Of a DNA stretch of 64,000 nucleotides, positions 18,298 through 27,720 are shown piece after piece. Location: NCBI RefSeq assembly GCF_004339095.1, contig NZ_SMGQ01000019.1, positions 1 through 64,000 of the forward strand, read 5' to 3'. Under the pieces are notes generated by a model, which saw nothing but the letters and a program-made list of their open reading frames with translations, had not been told where the DNA came from and ran no database searches. The position numbers and the translations under genes are program-made. Every line of letters starts with the position of its first letter. Within the stretch, counting starts at the first letter, position 1. The DNA is from Natranaerovirga hydrolytica (lineage in GTDB: Bacteria; Bacillota; Clostridia; Lachnospirales; DSM-24629).

Positions 18298-19536
18298 TTA
18301 ACCTTTATATTTTGCAAATAATAATGTTCCATTATGCCCACCAAATCCTAATGAATTAGACAATGCATACTGAACCGTTGCCTTTCTTCCTTCATTAGGA
18401 ATATAGTCTAAGTCACAATCTTCGTCTTTCGTTCCATACCCTGCTGTTGGGTGTAAGTAATCTTGTTCAATACTTTTAATACAAGCAATGCTTTCTACTG
18501 CTCCTGCTGCACCTAATAAATGACCGATCATAGACTTAGTTGAACTAATTGGCACATTATAAGCGCTTTCTTTAAATACTGCTTTTATTGCTTTTGTTTC
18601 AAATAAATCATTGTAATAGGTACTTGTGCCATGGGCATTAATATAACTTACATCTTCTGGCTTGATACCCGCTTCTTTAATGGCCATTGTCATTGCCTTT
18701 GCTGCGCCTTCTCCTGTTTCTGAAGGAGATGTAATATGATACGCATCACAAGTTGCTCCATAACCAACGACTTCTGCCAAAATATTAGCCCCTCTACTTA
18801 AAGCATGCTCTAAAGATTCTAATACTACGATACCAGCACCTTCACCCATCACAAAGCCATCTCTGTCTTTGTCAAAAGGTCTAGATGCTTTTAATGGATC
18901 TGTTGATGTGCTTAATGCTGTAAGAGAGCTAAATCCAGCAATGCCCAGTGGGGTAATGCTTCCTTCTGTTCCACCTGCAACCATTACATCTGCATCATTG
19001 TATTGAATGGCTCTATAAGCATCTCCTATAGAATGAGTTCCTGTTGCACAAGCTGTCACCACATTGGAACATTTACCTTTTAGCCCAAATTGTATGGCTA
19101 TATTGCCTGCTGCCATATTTGTAATAATAAGAGGAATTAACATAGGAGATACTCTATTAGGTCCTTTTGCTTGTAACTTGTAAGCTTCTTTTTCTATGGT
19201 TCCTAATCCACCAATTCCTGAGCCAACGATTACACCAATTCGCTCTAAATCTTCTTTTTCCAAGTCTAATTTGGCATTTTCAATGGCTTCTTTTGTTGCA
19301 GCTACTGCATACTGAGAGAATTCATCCATTCTTCTTGCTTCTTTTCTATCCATATAATCTGCTGCCTTAAAGTCTTTTACTTCAGCGGCTAGCTTTACTT
19401 TATACTCTTGCGTATCAAATTTTGTGATTTGATCAATACCCACTTTATTTGATTTTAAATTATTCCAAAATTCTTCTACACTATTGCCAATAGGTGTTAT
19501 AGCACCCATTCCTGTAATAACCACTCTTTGTTTCAT
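18298..19536 (-). CDS. fabF: Beta-ketoacyl-ACP synthase II
   Basis: A 412-residue condensing enzyme with the Cys-His-His triad: [26 protein letters not shown] and [12 protein letters not shown]. It opens with [17 protein letters not shown]. It elongates acyl-ACP with malonyl-ACP. It follows fabG by about 26 bases and has a good AGGAGG-type site. Confidence 0.97.
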   Translation of the reverse strand: MKQRVVITGMGAITPIGNSVEEFWNNLKSNKVGIDQITKFDTQEYKVKLAAEVKDFKAADYMDRKEARRMDEFSQYAVAATKEAIENAKLDLEKEDLERIGVIVGSGIGGLGTIEKEAYKLQAKGPNRVSPMLIPLIITNMAAGNIAIQFGLKGKCSNVVTACATGTHSIGDAYRAIQYNDADVMVAGGTEGSITPLGIAGFSSLTALSTSTDPLKASRPFDKDRDGFVMGEGAGIVVLESLEHALSRGANILAEVVGYGATCDAYHITSPSETGEGAAKAMTMAIKEAGIKPEDVSYINAHGTSTYYNDLFETKAIKAVFKESAYNVPISSTKSMIGHLLGAAGAVESIACIKSIEQDYLHPTAGYGTKDEDCDLDYIPNEGRKATVQYALSNSLGFGGHNGTLLFAKYKG

Positions 19537-19562
19537 ATTCTCGTCCTCCTAAGAACTTAAAA

Positions 19563-20300
19563 CTATATCATTCCACCGTCTACTTGTATCACTTGACCTG
19601 TAATATAATTGGCATGGTCTGACGCTAAAAAAGAAACCAATTTAGCAACTTCTTCTACTTCTCCAAAACGGTTAAGAGGTATTTTTTCTAACGTTGCTTC
19701 TTTTATTGTTTCATCTAATACTTCTGTCATTTCTGTTTTAATAAATCCTGGTGCAATGGCATTAACGGTAATGCCTCTTGAAGCCAGTTCTTTAGCTGCT
19801 GACTTTGTTAGTCCGATAACACCGGCTTTAGAAGCTGCGTAATTGCCTTGGCCCATATTGCCTGCAATACCAATAACAGATGTCATATTAATGATTTTTC
19901 CAGAACGTTGTTTGAGCATATAACGGCTAACATTTTTAATAAAGTTAAATGTACCTTTTAAATTAACATCTATTACATCATCAAATTCTGCTTCTGACAT
20001 TTTCATTAATAAATTATCTTTGGTAATCCCTGCGTTATTTACCAATATATCTATTTGACCATATTCTTTTTGAATTTCTTTTATCAATCCTTTTACTTGA
20101 TCAAAGTCACTTACATTACATTGATAAGCTTTTGCTTTGCCACCATTTTTTATAATGGTTTCTACCACTTCATTAGCTGCTGCTTCTGAGCCGTTATAAT
20201 TAACAATAACCATAGCACCTTCTTTGCCTAATTCTAATGCAATGGCCTTTCCAATACCTCTGCTACCACCTGTTACAATAGCAACTTTATTTTCTAGCAT
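19563..20300 (-). CDS. fabG: 3-oxoacyl-ACP reductase
   Basis: A 245-residue short-chain dehydrogenase. The NADP-binding [10 protein letters not shown] is near the N-terminus, NNAGIT is in the middle, the catalytic Ser is in MTSVIG, and YAASKAG carries Tyr and Lys. It reduces 3-ketoacyl-ACP. It overlaps the fabD end by 7 bases, with its AGGAGG site inside fabD, indicating coupling. Confidence 0.97.
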   Translation of the reverse strand: MLENKVAIVTGGSRGIGKAIALELGKEGAMVIVNYNGSEAAANEVVETIIKNGGKAKAYQCNVSDFDQVKGLIKEIQKEYGQIDILVNNAGITKDNLLMKMSEAEFDDVIDVNLKGTFNFIKNVSRYMLKQRSGKIINMTSVIGIAGNMGQGNYAASKAGVIGLTKSAAKELASRGITVNAIAPGFIKTEMTEVLDETIKEATLEKIPLNRFGEVEEVAKLVSFLASDHANYITGQVIQVDGGMI

Positions 20301-21217
20301 GTAAGCCCTCCTAACTTTTCTAAATCTTTCATCGTATCTATATTAATCACTGTTTTTTTACGATCTATTTTTTTAATAAAACTGCTTAATGTTTTTCCTG
20401 GACCGATTTCTACAAATGTATCTATGCCATTTTCAATCATATTTTTAATAGATTGTTCCCATTTTACAGATGAATACACTTGTTTGACTAATAATGGTTT
20501 TATGGAGTCAAGTTGCTCTACATATTCTGCTGTTGTATTGGCTATGTATGGGCAAGTCATTTCTCTTAAAGAAACGTTTTGTAATACCTTTTCTAAATTA
20601 TCTCCTGCTGGTTTTAATAAAGATGAGTGAAAGGGACCACTAACGTTAAGAATAAGCGCTCTTTTAGCGCCATTTGCTTTTAAGCTTTCTACTGCTTTTT
20701 CAATGGCTTCTTTTTCTCCGGATATTACAATTTGACCTGGGCAATTGTAATTGGCTAATTCCACTATGCCCTCTATTTGGCTACATATTTCTTCTACTTT
20801 TTCGTTGGTCAATCCAATAATAGCAGCCATTGATCCTACACCTACTGGTACAGCTTCTTGCATAAATTTACCTCTTTGTCTAACAATCTTTACTGCCTCT
20901 TCAAAAGTCAATGCATTATTGGCCACTAAAGCACTGTACTCACCTAAGCTTAAGCCTGCAACAACTTCTGGCTGAATATTATAATCTTCTACTGCTTTTA
21001 ACGTTGCAATGGTTGCTGTTAATATAGCCGGTTGTGTGTATTCTGTAATATTTAATTGATCATTTTCTTCAAAACATAATTGTTTCATATCTATATTCAA
21101 GGCGTCACTGGCTATATCAAAAATTTCTTTTGATTGCTCATTGGCTTCATAAAAAGACTGAGCCATTTGTATGTATTGAGCACCTTGACCTGGAAAAACA
21201 AAAGCTATTTTACTCAT
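20294..21217 (-). CDS. fabD: Malonyl-CoA:ACP transacylase
   Basis: A 307-residue acyltransferase. It has [10 protein letters not shown] at the N-terminus, the nucleophile elbow [10 protein letters not shown] and the catalytic histidine in [11 protein letters not shown]. The start is ATG at 21217, five bases after AAGGTGG; an upstream GTG falls inside that site. A FabT-like palindrome lies 17 bases upstream of the start, so this gene may have an internal control point within the operon. Confidence 0.95.
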   Translation of the reverse strand: MSKIAFVFPGQGAQYIQMAQSFYEANEQSKEIFDIASDALNIDMKQLCFEENDQLNITEYTQPAILTATIATLKAVEDYNIQPEVVAGLSLGEYSALVANNALTFEEAVKIVRQRGKFMQEAVPVGVGSMAAIIGLTNEKVEEICSQIEGIVELANYNCPGQIVISGEKEAIEKAVESLKANGAKRALILNVSGPFHSSLLKPAGDNLEKVLQNVSLREMTCPYIANTTAEYVEQLDSIKPLLVKQVYSSVKWEQSIKNMIENGIDTFVEIGPGKTLSSFIKKIDRKKTVINIDTMKDLEKLGGLTC

Positions 21218-21233
21218 ATTTACCACCTTATTT

Positions 21234-21249
21234 GTTTGATTATCAAAGT
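21234..21249. promoter_or_regulatory. FabT-like operator between fabK and fabD
   Basis: The plus strand reads GTTTGATTATCAAAGT, a near-perfect match to the published streptococcal FabT-type palindrome core TTTGATTATCAAA. It lies in the 54-bp gap before fabD. No convincing promoter was found next to it. Confidence 0.6.
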
Positions 21250-21271
21250 ATTTGTCGAAAAAAAATTAAAC

Positions 21272-22198
21272 TTATTGTTTAATTAATTTTTCTTTTTGGC
21301 TAATAATTTCTTCAATGATTTCTTTACAGTTTTGTTCTTTCTTAACCAACCCTGCAATTTGACCTGCCATTAAAGAACCTGTATTGATGTCGCCTTCGAT
21401 TACTGCTTTTCTAAGAGCACCTAATGTTAATATCTCTAGCTCTTCAAAAGACGTTCCATTATTTTCTAATTCTTTGTATTGTCTTGTCATTTTATTTCTA
21501 AGGGCACGCACTGGATGGCCATGTGTTCGACCAGTTACTTCTGTATCGATGTCTTTTGCTTTAATAACTTTCTGTTTGTAATTGGCATGAACGATGGATT
21601 CACTAGCCACTATAAATCGCGTACCAATTTGAACACCTTCTGCTCCTAACATAAAAGCAGCTGCCATTCCTCTTCCATCAGCAATACCTCCTGCTGCTAT
21701 AACAGGAATACTAACTGCATCTACAACCTGTGGTACCAATACCATAGTTGTTTGCTCGCCTATATGTCCTCCTGCTTCAGAACCTTCTACAATTAATGCA
21801 TCTGCTCCCGAGCGTTCCATTCTTTTAGCCAGTGCCACTGATGGCACCACTGGAATAATCTTAATACCATTTTCTCTCCACATATCAATGTACTTTCCAG
21901 GATTGCCAGCTCCTGTTGTAACAACAGGAACTTTTTCTTCACAAACAAGTTGTGCAATCTCTGGTGAGTGAGGACTTATTAGCATTATATTAACTCCAAA
22001 AGGTTTGTCTGTTAGCTCTTTTACTTTTCTTATTTCATCTCTTACGACTTCAACCGGTGCATTAGCCGCTGCAATAATCCCTAAACCGCCTGCATTAGAA
22101 ACGCCTGCTGCTAGATGATGTTCTGCTACCCAAGCCATGCCACCTTGAACAATGGGATGTTCTATATTCAGTAATTTACTTATTCTAGACTGACTCAT
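21272..22198 (-). CDS. fabK: Enoyl-ACP reductase II (FMN-dependent)
   Basis: A 308-residue TIM-barrel flavoprotein of the FabK/nitronate monooxygenase family. Seen are PIVQGGMAWVAEHHLAAGVSN, ALIVEGSEAGGHIGE, VIAAGGIADGRG and GTRFIVASES. Its location between acpP and fabD identifies it as FabK rather than a nitronate monooxygenase. It replaces FabI in the last reduction step of elongation. Spacing to acpP is about 50 bases. Confidence 0.94.
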   Translation of the reverse strand: MSQSRISKLLNIEHPIVQGGMAWVAEHHLAAGVSNAGGLGIIAAANAPVEVVRDEIRKVKELTDKPFGVNIMLISPHSPEIAQLVCEEKVPVVTTGAGNPGKYIDMWRENGIKIIPVVPSVALAKRMERSGADALIVEGSEAGGHIGEQTTMVLVPQVVDAVSIPVIAAGGIADGRGMAAAFMLGAEGVQIGTRFIVASESIVHANYKQKVIKAKDIDTEVTGRTHGHPVRALRNKMTRQYKELENNGTSFEELEILTLGALRKAVIEGDINTGSLMAGQIAGLVKKEQNCKEIIEEIISQKEKLIKQ

Positions 22199-22247
22199 AA
22201 ATAAAGCCCCTTTCTCACACCTTGTTGCCTAATCTTCTATACAATAA

Positions 22248-22478
22248 TTATGCTTTTTTGCTTTTAATGTATTCTACACAATCGTTTACTGTTTTTATGT
22301 TTTCTAAATCTTCGTTAGGGATTTCTACATCAAATTCTTCTTCAAAAGACATTACCATCTCAAATAAATCTAATGAATCTGCTCCTAAATCTTCTTGAAA
22401 AGAAGCCTCTAATTGTACTTCTGATTCCTCTACACCTAACTCTTCTACTATGATTTCTTTTACTTTTTCAAATATCAT
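22248..22478 (-). CDS. acpP: Acyl carrier protein
   Basis: A 76-residue acidic carrier with the phosphopantetheine attachment motif [10 protein letters not shown] (Ser at about 36) and overall helical design. It carries the growing acyl chain for all enzymes of the operon. It follows fabH by 27 bases and has an AGGAGG-type site. Confidence 0.96.
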   Translation of the reverse strand: MIFEKVKEIIVEELGVEESEVQLEASFQEDLGADSLDLFEMVMSFEEEFDVEIPNEDLENIKTVNDCVEYIKSKKA

Positions 22479-22505
22479 TTTATATTCCTCCTGTAATTTT
22501 TATTT

Positions 22506-23480
22506 TTATATTTTTAATAGGGCTGAACCCCAAGTTAATCCGCCGCCAAAACCCGAAAGCACTACCAAATCACCTTTTTTGAGTTTGTTTTGTCTATTAA
22601 TCTCATCTAATGCTATGGGTATACTTGCTGCTGATGTATTGCCATATTGATCTAAATTGGTGAAAAATTTATTGATGTCTGCACCTAGTCTTTTAGCTAC
22701 TGCTTGAATAATTCTTTTGTTTGCTTGATGTAAGATAAAATGTGAAACATCATTTAATGTATGCTCTGTTTCTTCAAATAAGTCCAGTATATTATTTGGT
22801 ATCGTGGAGCATACAAATTTAAAAATATCTTGACCATCCATTTTTATATAATCTAAATTTAAGTCATCTTTTTCTTTTATGAATGGGTTATTTAACGGTC
22901 TAGAGTCACATAATAATGCTTTTGACATACGACCATCTGAACCCATTTTCATCTGAATAAAACCTTCTTCTTCAGACTGGCTGATAATTGCTGCTCCAGC
23001 ACCATCTCCAAAAAGCACACAAGTTCCTCTATCTTCCCAATCTACTAATTTTGATAGCACTTCTGTACCAACAATTAATGCCTTTTTATAGGTTCCTGTT
23101 TTTATAAATTGTACAGCTACATTATAGGCATAAAGAAATCCAGAACAAGCTGCATTTAAGTCAAAACACACGGCTTTTTCTGCTTTAATGTCCCGTTGTA
23201 TCTCACATGCTACACTTGGAAGATACTTATCAGCTGTCATTGTCGCTACAATAATCAAATCGATCTCAGTTGGGTCAATAGCTGCTTGATTTAATGCTTT
23301 TATACTGGCTTTGCTACCCATTTCACTTGCTGTTATACCATTAGATATCCTTCTTTCCTTAATACCTGTTCTACTATATATCCATTGGTCACTTGTATCT
23401 ACCCATTGAGATAACTGGTGATTTGTTACAACATTATCTGGTACATAACTACCTGTACCTACTAACTTTACATTATTCAT
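22506..23480 (-). CDS. fabH: Beta-ketoacyl-ACP synthase III
   Basis: A 324-residue initiating condensing enzyme: catalytic Cys in DLNAACSGFLYA, His in FILHQANKRI and Asn in DQYGNTSAAS. It is the first gene of the fatty acid operon and joins acetyl-CoA or branched acyl-CoA to malonyl-ACP. A strong promoter with a FabT-like operator lies immediately upstream. Confidence 0.96.
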   Translation of the reverse strand: MNNVKLVGTGSYVPDNVVTNHQLSQWVDTSDQWIYSRTGIKERRISNGITASEMGSKASIKALNQAAIDPTEIDLIIVATMTADKYLPSVACEIQRDIKAEKAVCFDLNAACSGFLYAYNVAVQFIKTGTYKKALIVGTEVLSKLVDWEDRGTCVLFGDGAGAAIISQSEEEGFIQMKMGSDGRMSKALLCDSRPLNNPFIKEKDDLNLDYIKMDGQDIFKFVCSTIPNNILDLFEETEHTLNDVSHFILHQANKRIIQAVAKRLGADINKFFTNLDQYGNTSAASIPIALDEINRQNKLKKGDLVVLSGFGGGLTWGSALLKI

Positions 23481-23510
23481 TTCATCACCTTTTTGGTTTG
23501 CTTTACAAAT

Positions 23511-23553
23511 AGTTTGATAGTCAAAGTATATATGTTAATTATATTTTTGTCAA
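23511..23553 (-). promoter_or_regulatory. fab operon promoter with FabT-like operator
   Basis: On the minus strand, TTGACA (23553-23548), a 17-bp spacer and TATACT (23530-23525) make a strong sigma-A promoter. A palindrome at 23527-23511, ACTTTGACTATCAAACT, overlaps the -10 region. It differs from the published FabT consensus at two positions. A repressor bound here would block the operon. The rest of the 23554-23714 gap shows no gene. Confidence 0.75.
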
Positions 23554-23714
23554 GAAATATTATGCCTAATTTTTGGTTCTATTTTCATTTAATAATCTAT
23601 TTTATAGCGTAATCTCTTCTTATACTATAACCAATTTTCTCCATATTATAGGCTACACGGACTAGGTTATATAATATTTTTAAGTTGGCCATGACATCTT
23701 AATTTAAAAAGCGG

Positions 23715-23745
23715 AAAAAAGGATACCTTTTAAGCATCCTTTTTT
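23715..23745 (-). terminator. Terminator after the ABC exporter operon
   Basis: Arms AAAAAAGGAT (23715-23724) and ATCCTTTTTT (23736-23745), 11 bases before the end of the last permease gene at 23757 in the transcribed direction. The T-run works on the minus strand and probably also on the plus strand. Confidence 0.7.
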
Positions 23746-23756
23746 GTTTTTATGGG

Positions 23757-24857
23757 TTATTTTTCAATTAATTCTTTTCTAGATCCTCTTATATTCCCTA
23801 CTGTAAACATTGCAACAGACATTAGTATTAATATAGGCACTGCTGGAAATAATCTTAAGTGGTTCACAATATCTAAAAGCCAATAAATTGGCATGAATTT
23901 TGCTATATTATGAATGAGCCAAAAGGCTTGATTGGCGTCATTGCCACTACCCATTACGCTAATATAAAACATGACAATGGTTACCATAATAGATAGTACT
24001 GATATTAATTCTGTTTTTTTAACCAAACGTAGCATTAAAAATCCTAAAGCAATGGAGATGCATACCGCTAAAATAATGGTTAGCATCATATATAAAAATG
24101 CTTCAACTTGAAAGTTTCCTATGAATTTAGCAGTTATAAAGACCAATGAAAATATACTTATTTCAATCAAAAACAATGCTATATATATGCTTCCTGTTAT
24201 CTTTTTCCAAGAGTTTGAAGTGGTCGCTGCTCGCAACAATACATTATCATTTTTTAATTTTACCATTTGCTCACAAACTTCAACAGAGGCATAAATGATA
24301 TAAAATATTATTAATAACATAGTAACTCTTAATTTTATATTAATATAATTATTCTCTATTACAGGTACTGCCTTAATTTGTAATTGAGGCAAATCTTCTG
24401 AATGAGCAATTAATCCTTCATGAATAAGTATCTCTTCATATATTTTTGTATTCAACCACTCTTGAATAAGGACTTCTGTAATAATCGCCCCAGCATCTTC
24501 TTGCGTGACAAACGTTTCTATTGTAGGCATTTCTCCTTTTTTTATACGATCTGTAAAATCACTGGGAATATGATATACAACATTAACTTCTTTATTCTCA
24601 AGTAATTGTATAGCGCCTTCTTGGTCATTAATAAAGATATGATTGTATATACCTATATCTTTTAACAATTCTTCCCAATACATGCCCTCATCTTCAATGT
24701 TAAATGCTGCCTCTGTGGCATCTATTGCTTTTTCATGATCTTGCATAAACAATACAAATAAAATAATAACCACTGGTATTAAAAACATCATTAACCAATT
24801 GCTAGAGGTTTTTATCATTCTTTTATAATGAACCCAAGAGAGTTTTAATACATTCAT
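23757..24857 (-). CDS. ABC-2 type exporter permease
   Basis: A 366-residue membrane protein: one N-terminal membrane segment (about 20-40), a large extracytoplasmic domain (about 45-180), then five more segments. This is the YhgE/DrrB-like layout of ABC-2 permeases. Its start overlaps the last base of the upstream permease gene, so the two are translationally coupled. It works with the ATPase at 26029-26967. Substrate unknown. Confidence 0.82.
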   Translation of the reverse strand: MNVLKLSWVHYKRMIKTSSNWLMMFLIPVVIILFVLFMQDHEKAIDATEAAFNIEDEGMYWEELLKDIGIYNHIFINDQEGAIQLLENKEVNVVYHIPSDFTDRIKKGEMPTIETFVTQEDAGAIITEVLIQEWLNTKIYEEILIHEGLIAHSEDLPQLQIKAVPVIENNYINIKLRVTMLLIIFYIIYASVEVCEQMVKLKNDNVLLRAATTSNSWKKITGSIYIALFLIEISIFSLVFITAKFIGNFQVEAFLYMMLTIILAVCISIALGFLMLRLVKKTELISVLSIMVTIVMFYISVMGSGNDANQAFWLIHNIAKFMPIYWLLDIVNHLRLFPAVPILILMSVAMFTVGNIRGSRKELIEK

Positions 24858-26020
24858 TATTCATTCCTCCATCTAATATTGGCTTTAATTAATCCCATTA
24901 AGTAACAAATCAAGCCGATTATTAGCAAACTTAATAAATAGTGTTTAACATTTTCTATGGTTCCATTTAATACATATCCATCAAGGGTTTTTGTTATTAA
25001 AGTATCTGGTGAAAATGAAATAATTTTATTCATTATGGAGCTTTCTGCTGTGTAAGTACCATATCTAAATCCTACATTAATAAGCATTTGTATCATCATA
25101 ATGGTATTGAGTACAATCATTGAACTGCTTTTATTCATAAAGGCCCATAAAAAACCCACTAAAGCAGATGCTACTAATGTCATTATTATTTGAATGATCA
25201 ACAAATCTATAAGCCTCCCTTGGAAAGACAATCCTAAAACTCTTAAAACCAATACATATATCATATTGAATATAAAAATACCTATACCACTGCTCATAAG
25301 GGTGTAATTATAATACTGTGTTCTTGTCATAGGTGTTGCATTAATTCTTTTGTATAAGCCAAGGTCTTTTTCTGTAAACGCACTCACAAGAAATATCATG
25401 ACCAGCAGTAAAAAAGAAAAACTGTAACTGGCTATGGAATAATTTTCAAAACTGGTAAATATTTTTTTACTTTCCACTATTTTTTGACTAAACAGTTCTT
25501 CTTCATTGATCTGTTGCAATTGATTTTGAATGGTGTTCACCACTTGTTTTTTTGTTTCTTGTGATAGATGCCGTTTTTCTAAATTATTATTGATCACCAT
25601 TCCTTTGTGTATTTCTTTGTTATATACATCTATCACGCTTATTAATAGATCTGCTTTGCTGCTTGATGATTTTTCCCCTAATTTCACTTGAATGTCTAAT
25701 GGCTTATATTGTGTTATAGCAACTTCATAGCCTTCAGGTATAATGATTTCATAATTATATGCCTCTTCATCTATTTGAATAAATGGATTGTATGCTTCAT
25801 TACTCAATAACTGAGTTAATTCATTGGATAATAATGATTCATCTTCATCTGTGATCATTACTTTTATACTGGGTATGTCTAAAATATTAGACGTATTATC
25901 CATGAAAAAACCTAATATAAAAACTAGCCCCAGTGGAAAGATGCTTATGGTAAAAACCAACAAAGGAAAATTTTTAAAGATATCTCTTAATGTTAGTTTG
26001 ATATATGCCCATACCCTCAT
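24857..26020 (-). CDS. ABC-2 type exporter permease
   Basis: A 387-residue protein with the same layout as its neighbour: an N-terminal segment (about 20-37), an external domain to about residue 195, then five or six segments including SFSFLLLVMIFLVSAF. The KDLGLYKRINATPMTRTQYY loop is typical of ABC-2 permeases. Two different half-permeases plus one ATPase suggest a heterodimeric exporter. It lies 8 bases after the ATPase gene. Confidence 0.82.
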   Translation of the reverse strand: MRVWAYIKLTLRDIFKNFPLLVFTISIFPLGLVFILGFFMDNTSNILDIPSIKVMITDEDESLLSNELTQLLSNEAYNPFIQIDEEAYNYEIIIPEGYEVAITQYKPLDIQVKLGEKSSSSKADLLISVIDVYNKEIHKGMVINNNLEKRHLSQETKKQVVNTIQNQLQQINEEELFSQKIVESKKIFTSFENYSIASYSFSFLLLVMIFLVSAFTEKDLGLYKRINATPMTRTQYYNYTLMSSGIGIFIFNMIYVLVLRVLGLSFQGRLIDLLIIQIIMTLVASALVGFLWAFMNKSSSMIVLNTIMMIQMLINVGFRYGTYTAESSIMNKIISFSPDTLITKTLDGYVLNGTIENVKHYLLSLLIIGLICYLMGLIKANIRWRNE

Positions 26021-26028
26021 TACCTCAC

Positions 26029-26967
26029 CTACTCCCTAAGACTCTTGCCTGTTAATGATAAAAACACTTCTTCTAATGAAGATTCTTTAAAGTTAATGCC
26101 TTTGATTTTTATTTGCTCTTGCTCTAAAATTTTCATTGTTTTTTCTAACTGAAAACTTTTTTCTTCTATTGTTAAGTCAATATGCTCTTCAAATCTGTTA
26201 CAAGCTTTAACACCTTCAACTTCTTTTAATAAGTCTTCTATGGCTTTTGTTAAACCTAAGGCTTTTATTTCAACGCTCTTATTGCCACCTGCTAAGGACT
26301 TAACCATTTCTTTTTCTCCACTGGCAACTTCTTTTCCTAAATCCATAATAAATAATTCATTACATAGCAATTCAACTTCTTCCATATAATGTGACGTATA
26401 TAAAATGGTTGTGCCTTTTTCTTTATTAATGGTTTTTACAAATTCAAATATATGATTTCTAGATTGTGGGTCAATCCCTACTGTTGGTTCATCCATAATA
26501 AGGATCTCTGGATGATGTAATAAAGCCACCGCTAGATTGAGACGCCTTTTCATACCACCTGAAAATTTCTTTACTTTTTCTTTTCTTTGTTCTTCTAATC
26601 CAGTCAGTTCTAGTACTTCATTAATTCTCTTTTTTAACACATCTCTTTTCAAGTGATACAACGCACCAAAAAACTCTAAGTTTTCATATGCCGATACGGT
26701 TTCCATTAATGCTATTTCTTGTGGTACCAATCCAATTCTTTTTTTCACCTCTAAAGGATGCTTTTTTACAGAATACCCGTCAACAACGATGTCTCCACTT
26801 TGACTCACTAAAATGCCTGTTATTATATTGATTAATGTGGATTTACCTGCTCCATTAGGACCAATCAAACCATAAATATCACCTTTATTAATATCAAAAG
26901 AAATATTATCCAAAACAACCTTATTATCGAATCTCTTTGTAATATGATTCACTTCTATAATTGCCAC
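26029..26967 (-). CDS. ABC transporter ATP-binding protein
   Basis: A 312-residue ATPase: Walker A GPNGAGKST, signature FSGGMKRRL, Walker B ILIMDEPTVGIDP, switch TSHYMEEVE. The C-terminal 90 residues form the accessory domain common in drug or lipid exporters of the CcmA/DrrA type. It starts the three-gene exporter unit downstream of a two-component pair, but a terminator at 27046-27068 separates them, so an own promoter in the 27000 region is expected. Confidence 0.9.
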   Translation of the reverse strand: MAIIEVNHITKRFDNKVVLDNISFDINKGDIYGLIGPNGAGKSTLINIITGILVSQSGDIVVDGYSVKKHPLEVKKRIGLVPQEIALMETVSAYENLEFFGALYHLKRDVLKKRINEVLELTGLEEQRKEKVKKFSGGMKRRLNLAVALLHHPEILIMDEPTVGIDPQSRNHIFEFVKTINKEKGTTILYTSHYMEEVELLCNELFIMDLGKEVASGEKEMVKSLAGGNKSVEIKALGLTKAIEDLLKEVEGVKACNRFEEHIDLTIEEKSFQLEKTMKILEQEQIKIKGINFKESSLEEVFLSLTGKSLRE

Positions 26968-27045
26968 AAGCCCACCTCTTTTAAATCATTATTTTATAGT
27001 ATTATCATACTTAATTTTCATACATTCTTCCATTACTTAAAGTCA

Positions 27046-27068
27046 CAAAAAAAAATGACTTAAGTCAT
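27046..27068 (-). terminator. Terminator after the response regulator gene
   Basis: A perfect palindrome ATGACTTAAGTCAT (27055-27068) is followed on the minus strand by a run of about nine T. It overlaps the very end of the response regulator gene and separates it from the exporter genes. Confidence 0.8.
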
Positions 27069-27069
27069 T

Positions 27070-27720
27070 TTATTTAGCCATGCCGTTTTTGTATGCAAAA
27101 ATTGCAATTTGTGTTCTATCCCTTAAATCCAACTTTTCTAATATAATACTGACATTATTTTTTATCGTCCCTTCAGATAAAAATAACCGCTCTGCTATTT
27201 CTTTGTTACTTAATCCTTCTGCAATTAAAATAATAATGTTTACGTCTTTCTGGGTTAAGCCATAATCTATATGTACCGATTCATTCTTTATAATACTTTT
27301 GCTTTCAATAATTTTATTAGCAACCTCTTGATGAACAACTACATTGCCTTTATGTGCTGCTAAGATACTATCTACTATCAATGCATAGGCACTATCCTTT
27401 AGCATATAGCCTGAAGCACCATTTTTTAACCCTTCATAAATATATTCTGTATCATTAAATGTGGTTAAAATGAGTATTTTTATATGTGGCATTTCACTTT
27501 TTATTTTTTTTGTGGCTTCCACACCATTTAGCACAGGCATCCTTATATCCATAAGAATAACATCTACATCATTTTCTTTGCAGAAGTGATAGGCAACTTC
27601 ACCATTTTCACATAACCCCACTACCTGTATGTTGTCATAGGTATTCAATATAATTTTTAGACCATCTCTAATGAGTTTTTCGTCATCTACTAATAATACT
27701 TTGGTATTCTCCATTAGCAT
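27070..27720 (-). CDS. NarL/LuxR-type response regulator
   Basis: A 216-residue regulator: receiver domain (about 5-120; acidic DDEK pocket, phosphoacceptor Asp in VILMDIRMPVLNG, Lys in MLKDSA) and a C-terminal LuxR helix-turn-helix (about 148-212, NKEIAERLFLSEGTIKNNVS). It overlaps the kinase gene by 38 bases, so they are coupled. The adjacent ABC exporter is the likely target. The start at 27720 has AGGGGA at proper distance. Confidence 0.92.
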   Translation of the reverse strand: MLMENTKVLLVDDEKLIRDGLKIILNTYDNIQVVGLCENGEVAYHFCKENDVDVILMDIRMPVLNGVEATKKIKSEMPHIKILILTTFNDTEYIYEGLKNGASGYMLKDSAYALIVDSILAAHKGNVVVHQEVANKIIESKSIIKNESVHIDYGLTQKDVNIIILIAEGLSNKEIAERLFLSEGTIKNNVSIILEKLDLRDRTQIAIFAYKNGMAK

